From: Corynespora cassiicola
Taxonomy: Eukaryota; Ascomycota; Dothideomycetes; Pleosporales; Corynesporascaceae
Assembly: GCA_022059125.1 (NCBI GenBank)
Contig: JAEUWY010000006.1
Span: 2,170,001-2,234,000 of the forward strand
Reading direction: 5' to 3'
Length of the DNA stretch: 64,000 nt
The translations under genes and the position numbers were made by a program. This document shows positions 20,739 through 32,833 of the stretch, one piece after another; the first letter of the stretch is position 1; every line of letters starts with the position of its first letter. Below the pieces are notes generated by a model, which was not told the origin of the DNA, did no database searches, and saw only the letters and a list, made by a program, of their open reading frames with translations.

Positions 20739-22468
20739 TCATATGCCAAATTGGCCCTCGACCTCTCTCCGCCTCCTCTCCCGCTCGGCCTCCCTCTCTA
20801 GCTCCTGACGCCTCTTCTCTGCCTCTTCCGTGACGCCCTTTTCGCCCTTCATACGCTGGCGCTCCTCATACATGGCGCGGCCCTTCATGATTCGGGCTAC
20901 AATCTCGCCAGCATTTACGTTTTGGAAGTCGTGGTTAGCGATCTCGCGGTAAATGTTGAGGGACTTTGCGTGGGCATAGGGGTCGTAGGTCAAGGGCATG
21001 AAGTTGGTGATGCCGTGGTACACGGCCGAGGGCGTTCCATAAGGAAGGGTGAGGAGGAAGGCCTTGGAAAGGGAGAATGGTGAGCCGAAGACGACCGCGT
21101 GGATGTACTAGTCATGTTAGCGCAGGCTCGATATCGTTCTCCTGTCCACGTACCTTGCACTGCAGGACGCACAGTCCGCGCTCGAAGATGTTCATGATAG
21201 GGTAGTTAACGCCCTTCCAATGGTTGATCACTTCGTCGTCGTGGATGCCGGCTACCAGAAACACGGGGCCATAGTCCTCGCCCGTCTGCTCTATCCGCTG
21301 CTGCTTGGCCTCTTCGGTGTGCCAGCCCCGCGCTTTGGCGGCATCCTCCTCGGTCTGGGTCACCTTCCGCAAAAACTCAATGTGTCCGGAAGAGAAGAGG
21401 TCCCAGCCTCCGTCGACGTAGATGATGGCCTGGCCGGGCTTCGCACCCTTGCCCTCTACGAGCTGGTGGAACTTGCCCTTCTCCTCCTTGACCGGGTGAT
21501 GCGAATGCGAGCTGTGGGCGTGCTCGGCGGACGAGCTCTGGGTAGTCCTGCGGAGCTTGACGGGCCGGGGCGCGTGCCAGTACCAGACGTCGCAGCCTGG
21601 AGCAAGGCCGGTTGAGTCGGTGGCATAATCCTTGATGCGCTGCAGCATGGCGTCGCCCGTCTCCTTGCGCTCGGCCTCGCCGCCGGGACCCTCGTCGCCG
21701 GAAAGGCGCTTCTCCAGTGAGTGTATAAAGTGCGTCTTGGTGCAGAGCAGCATGCGACCCACCAGGTCGGTGGTGGAGATGCCCGGGGTGCGCTTCACCA
21801 CCTTGAATCGGCCCGCGGCCTTGACGAAGCGGTAGCAGTCCTGGCCGTTGCTGTCGGAGGTGATGTCGTCGCCGTGCACGACGTACCAGCAGCCGTAGTG
21901 GGTGATCCACGGGAGGGAGGTGACGTAGGGGGCCTTGGGGATGGCCTTGGTGGCCCAGCGGCAGGCCTCGACGGCCATGATGCTGGGGGAGGCATTAGCG
22001 CGGGACACGGGGGGCGCGGAGGGAGAGGTTGCTGGCGTACCGCTCGTCGAGGCGCATCACGGTCGGGCCCTTGTTCTCGAGGATGGCCTCGTCCGAGTGC
22101 ACGCCCACCAGCAGCTCTTTGCCCAGCTGGCGGGCCTGCAACATGGCGCCGGCGTGGCCTGCAGGCGGCGGAGGTTGGCATGTGGTTCTCGCGGTGGAGC
22201 AGGGCCGGGTCAGGACGTACCATGGTGGCTGAAGTCAAAGCACCCGTCGACCCAGATGCGGTCGTGCGAAACCTCGACGTCGTCCTGGGGGTCGACAGGC
22301 CACTCGCCGGCCGAGGGGATCCATTCGCCCTGGGGGGGAGGGAGCGTCAGGCGGGGGGGGTGCGAGAGGGGAGGTCGAGGAGGGCAAGCTCACCTTTGCG
22401 CTCTGCCTGGTGCTCTGGCGGCGGAGCATGGTGCGGGAGGGCGTGGGGGGAGGGGACTGCGGGGACAT
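20739..22468 (-). CDS. ECT1: Ethanolamine-phosphate cytidylyltransferase (CTP:phosphoethanolamine)
   Basis: Makes CDP-ethanolamine from CTP and phosphoethanolamine in the Kennedy pathway to phosphatidylethanolamine. Five exons on the minus strand: 22468-22394, 22329-22221, 22158-22041, 21982-21154, 21107-20739. The spliced product has 499 residues. The protein shows the duplicated nucleotidyltransferase fold of the family. The first catalytic H-x-G-H arises across an intron (GCFDFSHHGHAGAM) and the second is DLFSSGHIEF. GKELLVGVHSDEAI and RTPGISTTDLVGRML are also characteristic. The C-terminus carries a charged Glu/Arg coiled-coil tail. Intron 3 ends after a CTAAT branch site and joins LDER to IMAVEACRW, the expected family sequence. 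It is divergent from the gene at 23180. Confidence 0.93.
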
Positions 22469-23179
22469 GGTGTGGTGCTGGCTGCGCAATAGGAGGCGGT
22501 AGTCTGAGAATGTCTGGGTCGTCGCCGTCGAGGATGCAAATAGCGCGCGCGTCAATGGCTCCGCTCGCAGCCAGTGGCAGCTGACCGGAGGGCACGCTCG
22601 CACGTGGCAGGGGACAGAGGCGCAAAAAGCAAGAAGCGTAAAAGTTCCGCAAGCATGGGCCGGAGCAGGCCAGAAGCAGCTGGCAACGAGGCTCCGCAGG
22701 CCCGCTCACTGGACGGCGGCCGCCCATTGCGAAGCTTGTTCCTGCATGCTCGGGGTGCGGACACGGCCTTGACACGGCGTTGGGCCCAGCAGTCGCGCGC
22801 CATCCCAAGGTTTGCTTTTGAAGCGGCAGTCGACAGGAGATGGTGTTATAAAACGTCGGCCTGCCCTCGACACGCCCGGGGCTGATCAATCAGTCGCCAT
22901 CAGCTGTGCGCCGTGGGCTGTCGCTCTGCTCTGCTCCGCTCTGCTCCCCTCTGCTCAGGCTGCCCCCTCGCACCCGCCCTCCTCTCCCTCCCACCATCGC
23001 TGTCGCGCCGGCCGTCCCGCCCCCCGTCCCCGACCCCCTCTCGCGCGTCGCCCGTCACACTCGCACAGCATGCGGCCCGCCGGCTACAGGGCTCCCTCTG
23101 CACCCTGAACCCCTGAGATCGTCTGCGCCGCCCCCCGGACTCAGGCACCACCTGGGCACCACCTGGGCTTCCTGGCACC
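22469..23179. promoter_or_regulatory. Divergent promoter region, ECT1 / Ser-Pro-rich protein
   Basis: About 710 bp and GC-rich. The part near 22915-23060 is a CT-rich tract on the + strand with repeated CTCTGCT strings. No gene is seen. It must contain both promoters. Confidence 0.5.
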
Positions 23180-24830
23180 ATGGCTGACTCCACATTGCCT
23201 TTGACGACCGCCGCCACACCCACCGCCGGCGTGTCGTCGTCGTCGACTAGCACCAGCATCTTCAGCAGGCGCCCGTCCTTCTTCAAGAGCAATAAGCACA
23301 CGGCCCGCGCCCCCTCGACCTCGCTGCCCCCGCCGTCGCTGCTGCCCGCCCCCTCCGAGAACCCGCTGCCCCCTCCCGCCGCCGCCTCTGCCTCCTCTGC
23401 TGCCTCTGCCGCCCCCGTCCCCTCCGTCAATCTCCCGCCCGACCCTCCCCCAACCGCCACCAACCACGCCGCCGACCAATACGACCGCCCGACCAGAGTG
23501 CCCTCGACGCCGCCGCGGCGCAGGCAAGGCTCGCGACACAGCATCTCCTCGTCCATTACCGACTTCGGCACCCAGCTGCGCCGCTCGTCCTCCCACAAGA
23601 GGACCCCCTCGGCCACCCTGGCGCACTCATACTCCCCCGAGAAGACCCTCCCGCAAGCCAATGGAGCCCCGCCCCCCTCCAAGCCCGCCCTCTCCATATC
23701 CACCTTTGCGCGCAGCAAGCAGAAGAGCGTCGAGAACGTGAGGCTCGCCAGCCAGGCCTCCAAGGACAAGGAGCCCCAAAGCGCCGTCGACAACCCCAAG
23801 ACTCCCTTCGGCATGAACGTCCCCATGCGCTACCCGCCTTCGCAGAAGGACATCCAGCAGGTCCAGCGCCAGCAGAGCTTTGGCGGCAGCTTCAATGGCC
23901 CCCTGGCCCCGGCCGCCCCGATATCCATACCCAACGGCGCCAACCCCAACATCATCTTCCAGCACATCCACGAAATGGCCTCGAAGCGCATATCCACGCT
24001 GGACTACCTGCGCAAGGCGTGAGTGCTTACCCCGCAGCCCACCCTTCCCCCCCTCAGTCTCAGTCTCAGCCCGCGCGCATGCTAACCCCGCTCCCAGCCA
24101 CGAGGGCCGCATATACTGGTTCAACACGCTCCTCTTCTCCAAGGCCGACCTCACGCGCCTGCCGTCCTTCACTCCGCGCAATCTGGCCCGCCGCGCCACC
24201 CACTACCTCCTCTTGGGCTTCTCGCTGCCCACCATCCTCGACCTCAACGCAAACAGCCCCACCGACTACCTGAAGGCGCTCAACGCCCTCCTCCTCGAGT
24301 TCGAACAATACCAGTCCATCCACCCCGCAGATGGCAGCGCCCCCTCATCCCTCAGCCGCGGCCGCATCCCGCAGATGTTCAAGCGCGCAAACATAACCGG
24401 CAAGGGCCGCCGCAGCTCCAGCGCCGCAAACGACTTCCCCACCCTCACCCCCCAGGGCTCCTTCAACGAGCCCACATCCAACATCGACTCCCCGCCCACC
24501 GACGACCTGCTGCCAAACGAGTCGTACACGCACCTCCAGACCCCGTCCCTGCCCTTTGACCCGGACTTCTTCTCCACCTTCGCCACCCTCTGCGACGTCC
24601 TCATCGACTGCTACACCAAGATCCTGTCCCTGCTCAGCACCCCCGAGAGCGTCGTCGTGGCCGGCGCCGGCGTCCCGAGCACCGTCGGCGACCTGTTCAA
24701 CAAGGCCGACGCCCGCGTGCGCAAAATCATACTGCAGGGCGTAGTGCGCGAGTTCGAGGAGAGCTGCCGGCAGGGCGTGCGAGGTGAGGTGGGCGGTGTG
24801 GGCAAGGTCGTGCTCGGAGGGTTGATGTGA
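23180..24830 (+). CDS. Conserved fungal Ser/Pro-rich protein, function unknown
   Basis: Two exons (23180-24018 and 24098-24830; intron 79 bp with a GCTAAC branch site) give 523 residues. The first 220 residues are disordered, rich in Ser, Pro and Ala, with basic phosphorylation-like motifs (RRPSFF, RRRQGS, LRRSSS). The second half is folded, with NIIFQHIHEMASKRISTLDY, HEGRIYWFNTLLF, TRLPSFTPRNLARR and LPFDPDFFSTFATLCDVLI, and a helical end with basic residues. The splice keeps the frame and joins LRKA to HEGRIYW. It vaguely recalls yeast YPL066W/Rgl1-type proteins linked to Rho1 signalling, but I cannot confirm this and leave the function open. Confidence 0.7.
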
Positions 24831-25561
24831 GGACGGTAATTTTTTTTCGCTTCTTTTGGATTCAGGTAGGAACAAGGGAGGGAGGTGATGGACCCTGGAT
24901 GAACATGCCCCGATACCCTGTACTGTACATACCTGGGGGGTAATGTTGATGCAATTTATGAGATAGATACCGCTATTTATGACAAAAGGAGGGTGGGTTC
25001 CTGGTTAATCGGCCTGCATGGTGGGTAGGCTGGGGAGAAAATGCGCGATTTCAGCTGCAATAGCTGTTCGGGTTCGGACTTTTTTTTTTTGGTTTGCATG
25101 GCAGGGCATCGCATGGCGTTTTCTGTCTTACATTTATAGCGTCCTGCTGCGCGGATTGCGGCCTCGGGGTTACTTTTGGGTGGATTCATTGGGGTTTCCC
25201 ATGCTATGCTGCTGGATGGGTAGTAGTGTTTTGTATACGGGGAAATAGCGGTGGTGGTAGTGGTGAGGGGCTTTGTGAGCGGAGAGTGGGATGGAATAGG
25301 ATATTTAATACCTCCAAGTAAAGTAGTGTATGTAGAGTACACGTACTCTTCTTTTTTTTATATTTGTATCCTTCTACAATCTTTCGGCGCAAGGAGACTA
25401 GTCTAGACGTATGGAACCGCCACTTTATAGTAATGGAATGTCTACCTTCCGGTCCTTAGTTTTTTGGTCATGCCAACAGCCAGCCAACCAGCCAGCCAGC
25501 CACTCCAACCCACAAACAAACCAGAATCTGAACACGGGACTCAGGCTCCGCAACACCCATT
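24831..25561. other. Intergenic between convergent genes
   Basis: About 730 bp between two converging 3' ends, with T- and G-rich tracts. No gene was recognised. Confidence 0.45.
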
Positions 25562-26539
25562 CTACGCAGCAGCGGACGCCTCGTTCCTTTCGACCAAGTC
25601 GCCAACCCCCAACCCCCTCCCCACCTTGACCTTCCTCAACGCCTCCTTCTTCTCCGCACCCTCGCTCCCCACCGCCTCCCCCTCATCCACGCCCTCACTC
25701 TGTCCCGTGCCCTCCTCGTCCCTGAGCTCCGCCTTGAGATCGCTCAACTCCATCCTCATCGAGTACGCATCCTCGCCGTCGGCATAGTACTTGGCCTCTA
25801 CTTTGTCGACGGTGAAGCCCAGCGTGTCGCGGTACAGGTGCAGGGCCGCCGTGTTGGAGACGCGGACGTGAAGCGAGACGTAGTGCGCGGAGAAGGTCTC
25901 GGCCATTGCGCGCTGCGACTGGCGCATCAGCTTCTCGGCGAGGCCGAGGCGGCGGTGCGTGCGCATGACACTGAGGGAGGTGATGTGGCCGTGCTGGACG
26001 CCGTCGGCGGGTTCTTCCTCCATTTTGGCGAGGACATAGCCGACGATTTTGGGGGGGTCGTAGGGGGACTTGGGGGGGCGGGAGACCTGGGGGAGGGGTT
26101 AGTGGGGTGGGTGGATGGTGGGGAGAGGGGTTTGGGAGGGAGGGATTGGAGGGGGTGGGGGATGGTTGGGTCCCCGAGGAGCAACGTATTTGGGCATGTG
26201 CAGAAGGTGTGCGGAAACGATGCCCTCCACTGTGGACGAGCTCATGTGTACCCCTTGGACCCCATCCAGACCCCCTCTTTAATCTCCCTCCTCTTGGTTT
26301 CAATATCCATTCCCAAAATAGTAGAACAAGAATAGACCAAAAATAGAACAGAAACAAAAATCTGAAGGGGAAATTCAAAAGAAAAACTACAAACTCACAT
26401 CAACAGCCACATAGCTCAACTGCGGCCAACTCATCGCATGGTACAGATAATACTTGCAAAAGTAGTTCTCGGGCAGATTCGTGATATTGGCGAGCTGAAC
26501 ATGCGGAATGTCCGACGGCTTGAGCACGCGAATATCCAT
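25562..26539 (-). CDS. NAA10: N-terminal acetyltransferase A catalytic subunit (Naa10/Ard1)
   Basis: GNAT-fold enzyme that acetylates nascent N-termini as part of ribosome-bound NatA, together with Naa15. Two exons (26539-26399 and 26086-25562) flank an unusually long intron of 312 bp and give 221 residues. The start [19 protein letters not shown] and the segment [20 protein letters not shown] are hallmarks of Naa10. The acetyl-CoA loop reads [10 protein letters not shown] (R-x-x-G-x-A), followed by [17 protein letters not shown] and the family's [11 protein letters not shown]. The last 60 residues are acidic and disordered. The exon join gives AVDV-SRPP before IVGYVLAKM, as expected for the family. 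Confidence 0.93.
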
Positions 26540-27629
26540 CTTGACAACTGTATGTGTGGCGCCTTTCGAATGTCGGTCTTAATTCAAATCGCAAAGCCCT
26601 TTCTTTGGAATAATTTCCCTTTCCCTGCTCTTTTCTCTCACGCAAGCGAATGATAAAAAAAAGATGCTTCTTCCGTGTCCAAGTCGGTGGGTCCGCAATT
26701 TCTGGCACGGCTGGAAGGGTCTGGGCGTGATGACTCGTATAGGCGGCGACCTTTTTTTGGAGTCCGTAATGGGGTTGAGTTGGCAGGCGGAGCGCGGTTG
26801 TCGGAATCAAGTTGGAGGTTTGGAAATTGTGGCTCGTGCGGGAGGTGCGGTTATGTAAGCCTGTTAGGCTGCTGCCAATCAGAGGGCGGGGCTCCAGCCT
26901 GTTGGATGACGGACAATGCAGGCGGGTTTCTGGCGTGTTTGGAGTGGGGAGGTTTGTTTTTCTATTTTTAATGCTTTTATCGAAGTTAGATAGGTGGCTT
27001 GCATATGGTATGCGTTACATGTAATGGCATGATTCAATGTCACTGCTTTAGGTACTTACCTAGGTAGGTACCTAGTGATATTTAGCGACACGTGTGACGG
27101 GACATCTGAGGGCGGGCATGTCCGATCTTGACGGGTGAGCGGAGGCACTTGCGGAAGTATGTTCTATTTAGATACTGTGTTGACACCGTTTCAGAATGTT
27201 TATGTTCTGCCAACATCTGGCGCAATAAACTAGTGGATGCAGAGATTTTGCATTGGAGAAAATCTACACAATTGATGTACACGATGTACTGGGAGTCGGC
27301 ACTATCTAGCGAAAGTAGTACCCATCCCACTATGCCACCTGACTCCCCCAGAAATCCTGGAAATGCTTTGACGTGTTAAAATGACACTTTTGCAAGGGTT
27401 AGAAGAAGAGAAACGGCAAGATGACAAAAAGTATGGACACGCCTGGTAAAGTTTTGAAATATGTAGACGTTGGCAAGCACCGGAATTAGAACAATGCCCC
27501 ACTCACACTACCAGTCATATGGCGGAGAGCCGAAAAGCGATGGAGGACTTTTTTGTTCCCAATACGCCTTCAACGCCCTGCTCTGGCGTTATCAAAGATA
27601 TTTCTTGTATAAAAAAACATACATACTCT
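26540..27629. other. Intergenic
   Basis: About 1.1 kb holding the NAA10 promoter and the 3' region of the next gene. It contains a CCTAGGTAGGT palindromic repeat. I see no gene. Confidence 0.45.
27049..27075. repeat. CCTAGGTAGGTACCTAG palindromic repeat
   Basis: TAGGTACTTACCTAGGTAGG followed by TACCTAG; the same motif family as at 9982-10007. Confidence 0.65.
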
Positions 27630-30083
27630 CTATCTCCCGAGCATAGGTCCAATCTCTCTTTTGCACATGTCAAGATATCCCTCGGTTGCTGGAACTGCGA
27701 TGGCTTTCTTGATACCCATTTCCATAGCAATGTAGAACAAGAGACGGTTGAGCCATTCCCTACGAGCGGCAACGTGAACCCTTGCAGGCTTGGTGATAGG
27801 GAAATCCACAGCTGGAAGCTTGGTAGGCCCATCAAACGGGTGGCCTGGTACGCTATCAAACACATGCTTGTTTGAGAAATACGGGTTACTGCCATCGATT
27901 ATGCCTGGATTTGAAACTGGTGGCGACGGCATTGACGCTGGAGGAGAGGCGGACGTTCGTAGTGGAGGCATTCCTTGCATGGGAGAAAGGCTTGGAAATT
28001 CGTTGTGCTGATAGACATTGGTTCCGGGATTATGGTACAATTGGCTCATACTTTGAGCCGGCATTCTAAACAGGTTGGGCGATGGGGCAGGCGGTTGGCT
28101 GATAGGCGACGCCGACAGGCCTGGCGCCGATGCTTGCTGCTGGTTGGGGGAAGCGCCCCCGCTGCTAGGAGGAGTCGGGGGTGCGTTCGTATCAGGCACC
28201 ATGCCTGCGCGAAGCACGGCATCCATGACTCCCAGAGACCATAGTGACGTGTATGCCCGCATGCCGATCGTGTCATCGGGTGATTTCCCATAGACTGGAA
28301 CCGTAAAGTGCGCTAGGATCGCAGAGCAGCTCTTCTCCATGACATTGACGATATGGGTTGTAGCAAAAGCATAGCGAATATGCAGCGACGTGTTATCTAT
28401 TGGCGTTGGAGCCGGGCTCATGTCGTCATGGCTCGGAGAGTACGGCGTGGGTTCTGGCTCAGGAAACCTAAACATCCAGTTCAGAATCTCCAGTAAGTCG
28501 CGAAGCAAGAAGATTCTAGTTGTCCGATAAAACATCCAGACCCAGCACCTCTTGAGGTTGTTGTATATGTGGATCTCTTCAGGTGCACCTCTGTGGTCTA
28601 ACACGAGGGTTCTCCACTTGAGCTCGAAGATCGATCGAGCTTCAGGGGTGTTGCGTTCTACTTGGTATCGCCAGCTCCTGGGCAAGGTACTTTCCCAAGA
28701 CTGGAAGTCTGCGTCGAGCTCTAGAGCAGCCCTTAGTAGTCCCCGCAGCTCTTGACGGCTCGATGGCGGATTCGGACTATGCTTGAGCTCCAACCAACCA
28801 GCATGTACCTTGGCTGCACTATGAATCAACTGAATTACGTAGATGCCCGAGGTACTATACATGCTTGGGAGGTAGGTTTTGGCAGCGATAAAGTTACTTA
28901 TTGGAAGAGCTGGCTGCTTGCCGGCCTGCAGGTTACCGATGAGCTATTGCCAAAAGATCAGCTGCGTCCATGTTTAATAATGAACAAAGGAAAATGACAA
29001 TGTACCATTTGCGCATAGGATACCTCGTACAACCGAGCAGAAATTGAGTTGGTATAGAACTGTTCCATGGTCCGCAGCTGTAGTAGCGCGTTCGCTCCCT
29101 CTTTGTGTTGGAGGAAGGCTCCACCTCGACCCGGTATCGTAAGATTCTGGGAGGGAGATTTAGCGCTCTTCGGGCAACCAGAAAAGGAAGATGCTCCGAG
29201 CATTACCTCATATACGCCCATTAGATAGACAGCACAGAGTGCCTCGTCGGTAGGCGCCTGCTTCTTGTCTGAGATTGTCTTCTGGAGGAGCTTGATGCTC
29301 TTGCCCAAATTCTCCTGAGCCAGCACCCCTGCTTGGGGGGCATTGCATCTATTGGCAAAGTTGGCATAGGACACGGCATCTACGACGGTTGCCAAGCATG
29401 AGCCCTCGGCAGACTTCTCGTACAGGACGGGAATGAAGTCCCACATGGCATCTGATATGGAACCGGTCGGCGTGTTTGGGGTTTCGAAAACAACAAAGTC
29501 ATATATGAACCGCTCGTAGGCCAAACGTCGGAGATCAGTCTTCAACTCCTGATGTAGGGACAGGCTGTTCATGTTCAGCATAGCCAATGCGTCTGGCCCG
29601 TTCGCTGAGGCCGAGGAGGGGTCGTTAGATGGGGATTCGCGTCTTTGCGCTTGCTTTTGCTGCTGGCTGCGACTGGGAGCATTGTGACTTGATGGTGCTG
29701 GCTTGTTCGCGGTGCCCTCGCTGGTGATTCGTTGGTGAGATTTGGACCTTTTGCGCCATGATTCTTCGGCTCTCTGGGCAGCAAATGCCGTCTGGTTGCG
29801 GAACAAGAGATCTGCTTGATCTCGGTACTTGCACTCGTGTCCAGACTTGGTGCAGCGATTGCAGACGGGCTTATTCTCATCACACTGTGCCTATGTTCAG
29901 CCTGGGTTCCGTACCACATCGCGCTGGGGCGCGACGGGGGTCAATTGGTGGACAGCGGACATATGGACAAAAAGAGCAAGAATAATATGCAGGGAGACGA
30001 GATGGTCGGAACTATGGACTTACTTTGACCTTTCGAGCCCTGCACGACTCGCAGCCCTTGCTGGGTCGTCCGCGATATGACAT
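27630..30083 (-). CDS. Zn(II)2Cys6 transcription factor with fungal-specific regulatory domain
   Basis: Nuclear DNA-binding regulator. Three exons (30083-30024, 29884-29006, 28943-27630; introns 139 and 62 bp) give 750 residues. The binuclear zinc cluster lies at residues 11-38. Its first three Cys are spaced C-x2-C-x6-C, with an intron just before the third, and it continues CDENKPVCNRCTKSGHEC. A basic linker (WRKRSKSHQR) and a Gln/Ser/Pro-rich spacer follow. The middle homology region then begins (LRRLAYERFIYDFVVFETPN). The C-terminal third is Pro/Ser/Gln-rich with one more ordered block (AARREWLNRLLFYIAMEMGI). The second intron was placed so that YAQM joins LIGNLQAGKQ and avoids an in-frame stop. 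The target is unknown. It sits at the left edge of a long gene-free stretch. Confidence 0.85.
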
Positions 30084-32833
30084 GATGATGAGTCCAGGTT
30101 GGGAAATGGGAGCGAGGGAGGATGGAGGAGAACTGGAAGGCAGCTCGCGGGGTTCGCCAGATTATTGAGGCTAGCTGATACAGGAAGTGGTTCATTAACT
30201 AGCTGCACATCGGTGGCGATCCTGAGGCATGGCTGGACGCTGTCAACTACCCGGAGTCAACGAGGACGACCGAGGAAAGACTGATAGAACTGGCGACGGG
30301 TTTGCTTTTTGGATTCGTCGAGTCGATAAACACGAGCAGACGGTAACCTTGAGAAGGGAAGACCCCTTTACGGACTGGTGCAATCCGGGTCTGTGGCTGA
30401 GACTGGAAACACTGGACGCGCGGAGGTAACCGCTGTTTGGTTTCTGCCTCAACTGGCCGCCGACGTTTCCAATGTGAACCGGATCGTGATGTGCTCGAGG
30501 CATGGCCCCCCACAGTACCGTCTGTCTCCACGGCGCATCACCTCGACACGCCTGCACCCAGTCAGTCACCCGGGCTGCCCGCCTGGACCGCACCTCTTCC
30601 ACGGCGAGAGAGAATGGATGGCTCGTCATCCGTGGCCGCCGGGGCCTCGGGGCTCGTCGCGTTCGGTGGGGAGCTTTAGCTTTCGGCTGAACGTGGCCAT
30701 GCGCAGATCGGCGACCCAACCGCCGAGCTGTAGAGGGCCTAGGTAGACGGACGCCCGGTTGCCCAGATGCAGTCAATAGACTAGCCCCCATGGTTCATGT
30801 CGCCAACTTTAGGGTTATGTAAGCTCGCTTCCCCAGCCAATCGCTGGCAGGTAGGGCGACAGGGGGATCGACCCGACCGTTGCGACTCAGATGCCGCCAG
30901 GGCTGCTACTGTCTCGCGTCTGCCCGCGCCTCGGCTGGAATTCCGTCTTTTCATTGATACTTCTATGTGTGTTTCTAGGACAAAAGAAGCATTTGGCCGA
31001 GCTCAGAATAGCAACCCAGCATCCATGGCGGCCGCACTGCACTCTGCCCGTCCGACGCGTTTCACGGCGCTCATGTAGGCCATCTAGGCACACGCACGCT
31101 CGACAACGGCCACGTTGAGGTTTGACGGGCAGCACAGTATGGCCTGAAGGTTTGGGGGCACAGAGTTGCAGATGGATTGGGCATTGGGTACGAGCACCCG
31201 GCTGCCTGCCGGCCCTTGATACCCGGCCTTGGCCCTCCGAGCATGCATGGACGGCCACGCCCGAGAGCAGCATGTTCGGTTGGGCTGCTGCTGGCCAGGA
31301 AGCGCATCTTGGTCGACTGGCAGCAACCATTTCCACTTTTGTGAACTTGTTGGATTTGGTGTTGTTTAACGCCGTCTCGTCTACTGGCGGACGGACAGAG
31401 CCTATAGCCAACGTCTCGCTCGAGCTTCATCCTCGTTGGAATCCTGCCAGAGCAAGCGATGCAGGGGTCTCGCTCTCAAAAGCACTTTGCTTCGCCTTTC
31501 AGGTCCCGGGCACGGCGTATCGATGTGCCCATTGCAGCCTTGGACAGCATGCCCGAGTACCTGGGTGTAAGCCAAGGCATGGGCACGGAACCTTCACGAC
31601 TCGAAACGCGTTTGGAGTCCTGGCACTTGGCACGAGTGTTGCCCGACTAGGAAAGCAAGACAGCCGCTAGGCGGAGAGAGGCAGCGACACGGCATGTCAT
31701 GAAAGACTAGACGGCCTACCCTGTCCGAGGGCCAGCCACGGCACTTTGTATGGACTAGGCACCTACTCGTTCTCGTACCCTGCCGCCACGGAATGCACCA
31801 ACCGACATGTGCCAAGTCTCTTGCATCGCCCGCAACCTCACTGTAACCTTGTCCCGAGTCAATTGGAAACTTCCTCCAGCATGCTATCCGACCATTCCTA
31901 TTAGTTCTCTCCCCTGCGTTCGCGGCGACTGGCGTGCTGGGCCATTCGCCCATGCAAAGAAGTGCTCGTGGACGACAAAGGAGCCGACCTGCATGTGTCA
32001 TGCTCTTTGCATCTCTTCCCTCCACCACAAAGTTCCGCTTGTTGAAGGCAGTGGATTAAGCCTCGCCGCACGGGGCCCAATTGCATGCTGCGGATACGGC
32101 GCCGGACCGGCGGCCACCCGTCGTCTCCGCAACTTGCTTTTGTCATCGCGCGGCTCTGGCTGGGGGGGACGATGTCACAGACGTTTATATCCTCACCTAG
32201 CCTATCAGCAGGCGCACAGGGGGTGCCGCACGACCACGTCAGCCTTCGGCCAGGCGCCCACCTGGGGACGGCGGCTCTCTATGTCCGCGTAGGTGCAGTA
32301 GGTGCACCCGCACCTGACAGTGTCAGATCCCCCTGTGATGTGATCTGGACGACTTCTCATCGTCCGGGTGCGCAGACACGGCCGTCAGATGATGATTCGA
32401 TGCTGCAAGGGTAAGCGGGTAGATGCGCGCTTTGGGATCGTGGCGGCGGCACACTGCATACGCCGGCGAGAGGGGAGGAGGGGTCAAAACAAATCCTCTC
32501 ACCTCCCCGTCAAAGGATTGCAGTCTGTATAAAAAAAAAGGAGCCGGCTCGATTCCGTCTCGAGGCTTCAGTTTGTTCCTTCCTCGCTAGGTACCCACCT
32601 ACCTGGTAGTCCAACGAGCCCATGTGTTGAACACGTGTCGTGCAGCCACCAACTTTCAACGTTGTGCAAGCCTCCAACGTCGACACATTCCCTGACTCGC
32701 CGCATCATCACTTCGCATTCCCCAACAGGCAGCTCACGACTCACGTGGAAACCCCTGTGGCGTTCGCATCCCACACTGTCGCAAGGTTACCTGATCCTCC
32801 GGGCCCGTCACCGAGATACTCGTCGACGTCACA
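30084..32833. other. Long gene-free region before the permease
   Basis: About 2.75 kb. Open frames on both strands are short and lack domain-like sequence, signal peptides or plausible splicing. It contains the promoters of the divergent zinc-cluster gene and the permease. No transposon ends or long repeats were seen. Confidence 0.4.
32528..32535 (+). promoter_or_regulatory. Possible TATA box of the permease gene
   Basis: TATAAAAA followed by more A, about 300 bp upstream of the permease ATG and preceded by GC-rich DNA. It is a good TATA match but the start site is not known. Confidence 0.4.

Noticed and set aside
30897..32292. Several frames of 120-180 codons on both strands
   Set aside because: No domain, signal peptide or splice continuity; they overlap each other and look like chance frames in GC-rich DNA.
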